From NCBI GenBank assembly GCA_038230695.1, contig JBBRMT010000054.1:1-21402 (forward strand): DNA of 21,402 nt, in the 5' to 3' direction. This document shows positions 7,533 to 21,402 of the stretch, one piece after another. The number at the start of each line of letters is the position of its first letter. Position 1 is the first letter of the stretch. The translations under genes were made by a program, and so were the position numbers. Below the pieces are notes generated by a model. It was not told where the DNA came from. It did not search any database and saw only the letters and a list, made by a program, of their open reading frames with translations. Source of the stretch: QHBQ01 sp038230695 (GTDB taxonomy: Bacteria; Chloroflexota; Chloroflexia; QHBQ01).

Positions 7533-7536
7533 CAGC

Positions 7537-8586
7537 TTGCCCACACCCACCAAAATCACCTGGCTGCAAAACCCCCTGCAGGTAGCTGCTGATGCGCTAG
7601 CTCAGTATGGCCTGATTGCATCTCGGCTCACGCTGATGCCCACCTACTATAACACCGTTTATCGGGTGCAAACGACGGATGGCGATTTCGCGCTACGTAT
7701 GCATCGGCTGGACGACCGCCCAATTGCGCCGGATATGGGTAAGAATTACATCAATTCAGAGTTGCTCTGGCTGCAAGCGTTGGCTCATGACACCTTCGTG
7801 GCAGCGCCGCAGCCGTTGGCTAACCTGAGCGGCGAGTTGGTGACGCTGGTACAGGACGCTGGTGGTAGGCTGCTGCCCTGCTCGGCGTTGCACTGGATAG
7901 AAGGTCGCTTCTACAACCAGGGGTTGCGTGTCAGCCACCTTGAGCGGGTGGGCGCGATGACCGCCCGCCTGCACAACTATAGCGAGAGCGGCCAGTTTGT
8001 GCCATCACCCGCCTTCGAGCGCGACCGCGCCGAAGGTCTGGACGGCCCTAAGCGTCAGTTTGAGTTCCATCCGATGCAAACTGATGTGCGCGAACCAGCC
8101 ACATACTGGGGCGAGCTAGTCGCTCAGTATGATGCAGCGGCGAGTAAGATGGTTGCTGCAGCAGTCGAACAGGTCTGGGCCGACCTGGGTGAGTTTGGCC
8201 CCGGCAATGACCGCTTTGGCCTGATTCATGCAGACATCCACCAGGGGAATTACTTGTTCTGGCATGGCGAGATAAAGCTGCTCGACTTCAACAACGTCGG
8301 CTACGCTCATTACCTGTTCGACCTGGCGGTGACGCTGGATAACCTGCTCGACCGCGCCGACTATTCGACGCTTAAAGCCGCCTTGCTGCAGGGCTACCAG
8401 CGGGAGCGCGATTTGCCCGCCAAATATCAACGTTACCTGCGTAGCCTGATCGCCCTCCGCAACCTGACGTGCCTTTGGCCGCTCACCCTATCGCCATCTT
8501 CGGCAGAGGTCAAGCGGTACTGGCCGGAACTGCAGAAGGGGCAGGCCCGGCTGCGCTCCTATGTGGCAATCGAGGATAAATGGTAA
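7537..8586 (+). CDS. APH-family phosphotransferase (aminoglycoside/choline kinase-like fold)
   Basis: This 349-aa protein has the kinase-like APH fold. The glycine-poor N-lobe starts near YYNTVYRV, followed by FALRMHR (putative ATP-binding Lys replaced by Arg54). The catalytic loop is HADIHQGN (231-238), with the putative base D233 and metal-ligand N238, and LLDFNNVGY supplies metal-ligand D250. The family phosphorylates small molecules such as homoserine, choline or antibiotics, or proteins (SrkA-type). Nothing here points to a resistance enzyme. It starts 4 nt after the phosphatase stop, so a kinase and a phosphatase are coupled in one unit. The start is TTG at 7537 without a clear Shine-Dalgarno and may rely on re-initiation, so the exact start is uncertain. 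Confidence 0.82.
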   Translation: MPTPTKITWLQNPLQVAADALAQYGLIASRLTLMPTYYNTVYRVQTTDGDFALRMHRLDDRPIAPDMGKNYINSELLWLQALAHDTFVAAPQPLANLSGELVTLVQDAGGRLLPCSALHWIEGRFYNQGLRVSHLERVGAMTARLHNYSESGQFVPSPAFERDRAEGLDGPKRQFEFHPMQTDVREPATYWGELVAQYDAAASKMVAAAVEQVWADLGEFGPGNDRFGLIHADIHQGNYLFWHGEIKLLDFNNVGYAHYLFDLAVTLDNLLDRADYSTLKAALLQGYQRERDLPAKYQRYLRSLIALRNLTCLWPLTLSPSSAEVKRYWPELQKGQARLRSYVAIEDKW

Positions 8587-8594
8587 TACTCCGT

Positions 8595-8615
8595 GCGAGC
8601 GCAACTCGCCCCTAC
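8595..8615. repeat. Small hairpin repeat between the kinase and DUF1786 genes
   Basis: GCGAG (8595-8599), loop CGCAA (8600-8604), CTCGC (8605-8609), ending in CGCCCCTAC (8607-8615). Loop and tail are identical to the element at 48-70 while the stem sequence differs in a compensated way, as expected for a dispersed hairpin repeat family. Confidence 0.6.
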
Positions 8616-8645
8616 AATTCGTTGGCGCAACAACGACCAGCTTTA

Positions 8646-8666
8646 TTCTACCTTCTACCTTCTACC
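8646..8666. repeat. Heptamer tandem repeat, TTCTACC x3, directly before the DUF1786 start
   Basis: Three perfect TTCTACC units at 8646-8652, 8653-8659 and 8660-8666, ending 6 nt before the ATG at 8673. The array occupies the place where a ribosome binding site would be. Confidence 0.8.
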
Positions 8667-8672
8667 TTCATT

Positions 8673-9755
8673 ATGCGTATCCTCTGTGTAGACATTGGCA
8701 CTGGCACGCAAGACATTCTGCTGTTCGATAGCGAACGGGAGATGGAGAACTGTGTGCAACTGGTGCTGCCCTCACCCACTGCGATAATCGCAGATCGGAT
8801 CAAGCAGGAGACGGCGCAGGGCAACCCCATCCTGCTGGATGGTGTAACCATGGGCGGCGGGCCGGGCGCATGGGCGGCGGAAGCGCACCTACGGGCGGGC
8901 TACCCACTATACGCTACCGCAGGAGCGGCACGTACCTTCGACGACGATCTGGAGGCAGTTGCGGCAATGGGGGTGAGGCTGGTCAGCGCCGATGAAGCCA
9001 AACGCCTCCAGCGTGTCACCCGCCTGGTTTGCCGCGATTTCTACTATGAGGAGATTATCGCTACCCTGGCCGCCTTCGGCGCACCGACTACCTTCGACGG
9101 CCTGGCGATCGCGGTGTTCGACCACGGCAACGCCCCTGTCGGTTATAGTGACCGCCGCTTCCGCTTCGACTATCTACGCCGCGCCCTGGCTGCCGACAAC
9201 AACCTAGCCAGCTTTGCCTATCGTGGCGGCAATATCCCGCCCGACCTTACCCGCATGAGGGCGGTGGCCGATAGTCTGCCTCGTGCGGTGCGCGGTTTGC
9301 CCCTGCTGATGATGGATACCGGCGCGGCGGCAGTGCTGGGCGCAATGGATGACCCGCTCGTGCGCGAGGCGGCCACCTCAGCCCAGGGCGTGATATTGCT
9401 CAACGTCGGCAACTTCCACACGCTGGCCTTTATGCTGGCGGGCGGCCAGATTATCGCTATGTTCGAGCATCATACCGGCGAGATAGACGGGTTGAAGCTG
9501 GCGGTTTATCTGAGCAAGCTGGCGGCGGGCAGCCTGAGCGATGCCGAAATCTACAACAGCAGCGGCCACGGCGCGATTGTGCTACAGCGTCCAGCATATA
9601 GTGAGCAGCCGCCGCTCTGTGTGGCGACTGGCCCCCGCCGCGCCATGATAGAAGGCAACTGGTCGAACCAATACTTTGCCGCGCCGCATGGCAGTATGAT
9701 GATGGCTGGTTGCTACGGCCTGCGGCGCGGCTTTCAATATCGCTACCCCTCTTGA
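8673..9755 (+). CDS. DUF1786 family protein (ASKHA-like)
   Basis: This 360-aa protein begins MRILCVDIGTGTQDILLFD, a phosphate-1-like glycine motif of the actin/hexokinase (ASKHA) fold. Further family marks are ENC-QLVLPSPT near residue 30, MGGGPGAWAAEAH near 62, MDTGAAAVLGA near 214 and NVGNFHTLAFML near 245. DUF1786 members are often labelled pyruvate formate-lyase activating enzyme-like, but they lack the radical-SAM CxxxCxxC, and it is absent here too; the biochemical role is unknown. I chose the ATG at 8673 because the protein begins at the conserved motif. A longer reading from 8580 would translate intergenic repeats. No Shine-Dalgarno is present and heptamer repeats sit upstream. It is the third gene after the phosphatase and kinase, 86 nt behind, so co-transcription is possible. 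Confidence 0.8.
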   Translation: MRILCVDIGTGTQDILLFDSEREMENCVQLVLPSPTAIIADRIKQETAQGNPILLDGVTMGGGPGAWAAEAHLRAGYPLYATAGAARTFDDDLEAVAAMGVRLVSADEAKRLQRVTRLVCRDFYYEEIIATLAAFGAPTTFDGLAIAVFDHGNAPVGYSDRRFRFDYLRRALAADNNLASFAYRGGNIPPDLTRMRAVADSLPRAVRGLPLLMMDTGAAAVLGAMDDPLVREAATSAQGVILLNVGNFHTLAFMLAGGQIIAMFEHHTGEIDGLKLAVYLSKLAAGSLSDAEIYNSSGHGAIVLQRPAYSEQPPLCVATGPRRAMIEGNWSNQYFAAPHGSMMMAGCYGLRRGFQYRYPS

Positions 9756-9771
9756 CAGCGTATGGTATAAT
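9752..9771 (+). promoter_or_regulatory. Upstream promoter-like copy before rpoB (short spacer)
   Basis: TTGACA (9752-9757) and TATAAT (9766-9771) are identical to the main rpoB promoter hexamers and share the flanking TTGACAG and GTATGGTATAATA, but the spacer is only 8 bp, too short for both to contact sigma. It may work as an extended -10 promoter (TGG-TATAAT) or be a decayed copy. The DUF1786 stop codon (9753-9755) lies inside its -35. Confidence 0.45.
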
Positions 9772-9778
9772 ATTCCTT

Positions 9779-9818
9779 GAGTAGCACAGAGATGTGCGCT
9801 ACCGGCAGTTTGGCTGCC
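9779..9818 (+). other. Inverted repeats between the two rpoB promoter copies
   Basis: An imperfect stem pairs GTAGC (from 9781) with GCTAC (to about 9802). It is followed by GGCAG-TTTGG-CTGCC at about 9804-9818. No T-run follows, so this is not a clear terminator. It could be the end of the DUF1786 transcript or a structure in an upstream-initiated rpoB leader. Confidence 0.35.
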
Positions 9819-9854
9819 CCGGCGAACATCTTTGATATTTTGCGCCCCGCAACC

Positions 9855-9883
9855 TTGACAGTCCGCAAGTTGTATGGTATAAT
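9855..9883 (+). promoter_or_regulatory. Main rpoB-rpoC promoter, full consensus
   Basis: TTGACA (9855-9860), a 17-bp spacer and TATAAT (9878-9883), with TGG directly before the -10. Both hexamers match the housekeeping sigma consensus at optimal spacing, as expected for a highly expressed gene. Transcription would start near 9890. Confidence 0.88.
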
Positions 9884-9889
9884 ACCCAT

Positions 9890-10223
9890 CTAACGCAGTA
9901 AAGTTAAGAGTCGGTGTCAGTATCAGACACAGGAAAGGCCATTAGTGATTTTCGCTTCATCTGCAAGCAAGTCGCTCGATGTTCTATTCTTGTGTCTAAG
10001 CGCGTCTATAATGTACTATATTACATTTTAGGCCGCTTGTCCCTTGCCGCTCTCCTGATGCAACGTCGCGCAGGAGGGTTATTTCAGACCCAGCGCAATG
10101 GGGTCAGCGCCACGGACAGGCTGATGCTCGTCTTCTCTTTACCTCGGCTCGGTCGCCACCAGCGTACTGCGACCCCGACCGCAGCGTATTTTCCGCTGCC
10201 CCACCTCAAGGAGGCTCGCCTAA
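9890..10223 (+). promoter_or_regulatory. Long structured 5' leader of rpoB
   Basis: About 334 nt separate the predicted start site from the rpoB ATG. The leader contains a GTGTC/GACAC inverted repeat near 9914-9930, then two hairpins shortly before the ribosome binding site. One is GGTCGC (10151-10156) with GCGACC (10169-10174); the other is GCAGCG (10181-10186) with CGCTGC (10194-10199). CCTC at 10204-10207 can also pair with GAGG (10211-10214) of the Shine-Dalgarno AAGGAGG (10208-10214). No convincing gene lies here. A regulatory role (attenuation or translational control of polymerase synthesis) is inference. Confidence 0.5.
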
Positions 10224-13949
<3,726 letters not shown>

Positions 13950-13963
13950 GGAGAGCTAAACTA

Positions 13964-18457
<4,494 letters not shown>

Positions 18458-18479
18458 GCCTTTAGCTCAACAAGTAATC

Positions 18480-18519
18480 AGCGGAGGGTCGGGGTAACAG
18501 CCCCGGCCCTCCGCTTTGC
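18480..18519 (+). terminator. Terminator after rpoC
   Basis: A 15-bp stem (AGCGGAGGGTCGGGG at 18480-18494 with CCCCGGCCCTCCGCT at 18501-18515), with one G-U pair and the loop TAACAG, followed by TTGCT. The stem is very stable but the T-run is poor. It lies 23 nt after the rpoC stop. Confidence 0.8.
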
Positions 18520-18605
18520 TATGTCCATCATCTATCCGGATAAACCGCCTGGAAAGCGCCTGAAATGCGCCGCCTTATCGTCCGACTTGGGCAAGGAAAG
18601 TCTCC

Positions 18606-18611
18606 TATAAT
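18606..18611 (+). promoter_or_regulatory. -10 element of the GT-C-like gene
   Basis: A perfect TATAAT about 60 nt before the ATG at 18671. No convincing -35 stands at 16-18 bp. It lies after the rpoC terminator, so separate transcription of the downstream gene is likely. Apart from this and the terminator the 213-nt gap holds nothing else I can identify. Confidence 0.4.
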
Positions 18612-18670
18612 TACACGTATTAGAGCTTCACTCTTGGTTACCAACTTTCACACACTTAGGAGCCGTCTTC

Positions 18671-20955
18671 ATGTTCAAACGTCCACGCTTGATAGATAGC
18701 GGCGTGCTGCTTGTTTATGTCGTAATTGCTGTGATAATGACATGGCCGCTGGCAATCCACATTCAAGGTTACACTATATTCGGTGTCGGCGATGAGTTTG
18801 GAAATATATGGAACCTCTGGTGGATGCAATATTCATTGCATGATCTACATACGTGGCCGTTTTACTCAAACATAATTTATTACCCTTTTGGCACCAACCT
18901 CGCTTTTCACACTCTCACCCCACTGCTGGGTGTTTTGTTCATCCCCATCACCAGTCAATGGGGTGCCGATTGTCTTACAATCTTTCCATTCTTACGGGAC
19001 TGGTTTTCTCTGCCTTCAGTATGTACCTGTTGGTCAACTATCTGGTCAATGATAAGCGGGCTAGCTTTATTGGTGGGATTGTATTCGGCTTTTCCACGTT
19101 CAAATCATGGCAGATAGTTCATCCCAACATCGCTAGCACCCAATTCTTTCCTATCTATGTCCTCTTTTTCATCAAGATGCTGCGTGAACCCACTCACCAG
19201 CGTCGCTATGCGGCGCTTGCTGGGTTGAGCCTTGCCTTCACCTTCTTGATTGATTACTACCAGGCAATCTTTGCCCTCTTCTTCACCATCTGCTATCTCG
19301 GCTATTATTTGCTGGGTAGGATGAACCCGGGAGCCGCTGAGTCAGGTTTCTTGGCAGGTCGTCGCTTTAGCAGCAGGCGTGAACTAGCTTCTCTACTTTT
19401 GTTGCTGATAATCATGGGAACGGTTTTCGCTGCGGTCGGTTCACCGCTATTGTATGCCGACGCTACCGCAATCAACACTGGTTATTATCAAACGGCTGGT
19501 GGTCAGGATATCTTTTACGCCGATATTGCCGGGTTTTTCGTTCCTTCGAGTCCGCTCTTCAGTTTCCACTGGGTGCAACAGGCTAACCGGCCGATCATTC
19601 ACCAGGGCGGATCCGAGTCGTTCGTTTATGCTGGCTGGGTGGTTATCCTTTTGGTGGCGTTCGGCACAATGCGCCTGACTCGGCGGTTGAGCGACTTTCG
19701 CTTCTGGCTCTCCTTTATCCTGCTCAGTTTCCTGCTTTGTCTCGGCCTTCAACCTCATTTTCTAGGGTATACAATGCCGATACCTGGACCGTATGCACTC
19801 TGGGCGAAGATACCACTCATCAATAATATCCGCGTTCCTGCTCGTTTTGACTTGCTGGTGACTTTCGCCGCCGCAGTATTGGTTGGCTACAGCCTACACC
19901 ATCTACTCGAATGGCTGACTCAGCGCCTGCCTAACATTCGTCCGATTCTGCTCACCAGTGTTCTCCTCGTTCTTCTGGTACCTGTAATGATTATTGAGAA
20001 CTTTAACCTGCCGCTTGTCACTCAGGATATCCCACTAAGTAATCCTGCTATCTTTAATCAAATTGCCGCCGAACCGGGGGATTTCACCATTCTTAGCCTG
20101 CCTACCAATAGCTACCTTGCTCATTATGGCACGTATCGCACTATGTATGACCAGACCATGCACCACAAAAACATCCTTGAGGCATTCATCTCCCGCGCCA
20201 TTCCCTACCTTGCTGCCTATTATAGTAGCGAAGAATACATTAGCGTCCTGAGTTCTGACCCCGCCGGTCTCCATTCCCCAAATGGGGATGTACATAAGGT
20301 ACTAGCCAATCCGAAAGCAATGGCCTTCTACCGCCGCGACGCTGCCCGCCTAGTATACTATCTTAACATACGCTACATTGTCGCTTACACTGATGCTATG
20401 CCCCTTGACTCCCTGCGCTTTCTCACCGAGACCTTGCCACTTGTACAAGTTAGCGCCTCTGGCGGCGGTGCGGATGGAGGTATGGTAGTTTATCAGGTAC
20501 GCGCTGATCTGATCAAACCCATTGCCGAAACCAGCACGCTTGAGATTGGTAGTATGGATGCAGCGTTGTTCCGACTGTTGGGTTGGTACCCGCCAGAAAC
20601 AGATCAGGCCGGGGGATTCAACTTTGCCTGGATGGAGACAGCTAGCGGTCAACTGCTTACCACTGTGCGCGAACCTGCCGATTACACCGTCACCATGCAG
20701 ATGCAGCCGATGATCGTGGGCAACCGACCACAAACCCTCGCCATCTACGCCAATGACGAGACCAGCCCGGTCGCTACATTTGTGTTGCCCAAATATGAAT
20801 GGCAGCAGCGTAGCTTCACGGTTACTCGTGAACACTGGCTTCCTGGCATAAACAAGCTACGTCTGGAGGCGACATACGCAACAACACCCGGCAACGGCGA
20901 TGGCCGTACCTACTCAATCGCGCTTAGGAGCATTACCTTCACTCTCAAGAAATAA
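18671..20955 (+). CDS. Polytopic GT-C-like membrane protein, interrupted by a frameshift
   Basis: Joined across a -1 shift, the product would be about 760 aa. It starts at ATG 18671 with AGGAG 8 nt upstream. The N-terminal part has a membrane helix (about 11-30), then GVGDEFGNIWNLWW with D41 and E42, then YYPFGTNLAFHTLTPL. A similar early acidic motif and H-x-L-x-P stretch occur in GT-C fold glycosyltransferases and related PTPS-related/YfhO-like membrane proteins. About ten more hydrophobic segments follow, ending near 20010, then a C-terminal soluble domain of about 300 residues. The probable role is transfer of a sugar from a lipid carrier outside the membrane, or another envelope glycan step; the substrate is unknown. 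The frame from 18671 goes on to a stop at 19117 as nonsense after about residue 98, while homologous-looking sequence (YNLSILTGLVFSAFSMYLLV) continues in the other frame. It is either a recent pseudogene or a sequencing error. Confidence 0.7.
18959..18977 (+). other. Frameshift site in the GT-C-like gene
   Basis: Membrane-protein sequence runs in the frame of 18671 up to ITSQWGA and resumes in the frame shifted by -1 at YNLSILTG. A missing base in the GGGG run at 18960-18963, or one a few bases later, would restore a single frame. I see no slippery heptamer of the X-XXY-YYZ type, so programmed shifting is unlikely. Confidence 0.7.
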
Positions 20956-20985
20956 CCGTTCAAATCCAAATTGTCACCGTTACGT

Positions 20986-21402
20986 CTATGGCGCGGCGTG
21001 CTGCTCCGAGGTATTTGCTGTCACCGGCGACTCAACATCGGGCGGCGGTGGCGCGGTGCGTTGTCGCCACTGCGAGTATCTGCGCCCCCAACCGATAGTG
21101 GGCTTCTCAAAGGCACGGTAGAAGAAATAGGCAAGCACAATTATCACCGAAGCCATACCGATAGTATAAGTGAAGAAGGCCGCCCAGCCCTGCCGCCCGC
21201 CAAACCAGGTCAGCATCTCCACCATAACTGGCTCGTGGATAAGATACAGACTATAGCTAAACGCTCCCAGCCACAGCAATGGTCGCCAGGTGAACAAGCG
21301 GTGCATTAGTCCGCTATGCGAGGCCGATAGTATCAGGAAGAAGAATCCTGTACCAAGCATGATGTCGCTCAATGGCGAGAATGGTCCCTCTCGCACGTAC
21401 AT
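20986..21402 (-). CDS. Acyltransferase 3 family membrane protein, C-terminal part (cut by window edge)
   Basis: These 138 residues are the end of a polytopic acyltransferase-3 (OafA/YrhL-like) protein. Three or four hydrophobic segments are visible, with the family's late marks WLGAFSYSLYLIHEPV and YFFYRAFEKP. The family moves acetyl or other acyl groups onto cell-surface sugars or lipids; the catalytic His lies near the N-terminus, which is outside the window. The frame is open to the last base, so the Met at 21402 is probably internal. The tail after the last helix is a Pro/Ser/Thr-rich cytoplasmic or external end of about 30 residues. It converges with the GT-C-like gene, with a 30-nt gap that shows no clear terminator. 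Both could act on surface glycans. Confidence 0.85.
   Translation of the reverse strand: MYVREGPFSPLSDIMLGTGFFFLILSASHSGLMHRLFTWRPLLWLGAFSYSLYLIHEPVMVEMLTWFGGRQGWAAFFTYTIGMASVIIVLAYFFYRAFEKPTIGWGRRYSQWRQRTAPPPPDVESPVTANTSEQHAAP

Noticed and set aside
7537..8586. Antibiotic resistance role for the APH-family gene
   Set aside because: Only the broad fold is shared. The context (coupled phosphatase, no mobile element) does not suggest resistance.
8580..8672. Longer N-terminus for the DUF1786 protein, starting in the end of the kinase gene
   Set aside because: The extra 31 residues are encoded by the hairpin and heptamer repeats, and the conserved family sequence begins at the ATG at 8673.
18960..18977. 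Programmed -1 frameshifting in the GT-C-like gene
   Set aside because: No slippery heptamer or downstream stem was seen. Mutation or sequencing error is simpler.

Overview
The window looks like a chromosomal piece of a Chloroflexota bacterium, probably class Chloroflexia. The reasons are an rpoB-rpoC pair that both carry large charged coiled-coil insertions, secreted proteins with the FAxTGHN...VQYFERARF repeat that I associate with this phylum, GC-rich coding sequence, and AT-rich TATAAT-type promoters. The assignment comes from sequence character, not from a database search.

Layout. The left edge (3-932, +) holds the C-terminal, non-catalytic half of an ALDH16-type aldehyde dehydrogenase. 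It is followed by a minus-strand block: a membrane chemoreceptor-like protein (882-3107), a secreted M23 peptidase with two wall-type repeats (3200-4696), a ferric-reductase/MsrQ-like membrane protein (4804-5460) and a GT4 glycosyltransferase (5552-6679). A divergent promoter region (6680-6788) then starts a plus-strand group: a dual-specificity phosphatase, an APH-family kinase and a DUF1786 protein (6789-9755). A 468-nt non-coding region with a consensus promoter and a long structured leader precedes rpoB (10224-13949) and rpoC (13964-18457). The pair ends at a strong hairpin. The right end has a polytopic GT-C-like membrane protein interrupted by a frameshift (18671-20955, +), converging on the C-terminal part of an acyltransferase-3 membrane protein (20986-21402, -) that is cut by the window edge.

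How it works together. rpoB-rpoC form one transcription unit encoding the beta and beta-prime subunits of RNA polymerase. Many of the surrounding genes concern the cell envelope (M23 peptidase, GT4, GT-C-like protein, acyltransferase) or sensing and phospho-signalling (chemoreceptor, phosphatase, kinase-fold protein). They look like independent short units, not one pathway. I found no RNA genes, insertion sequences, phage genes, CRISPR arrays or defence cassettes. The most unusual material is at small scale: several families of 7-bp tandem repeats and a shared hairpin repeat in gene junctions (one inside a coding linker), an imperfect duplication of the rpoB promoter, a 330-nt structured rpoB leader, signs of leaderless genes, a chemoreceptor with an eroded signalling tip, and the two RNA polymerase insertions.
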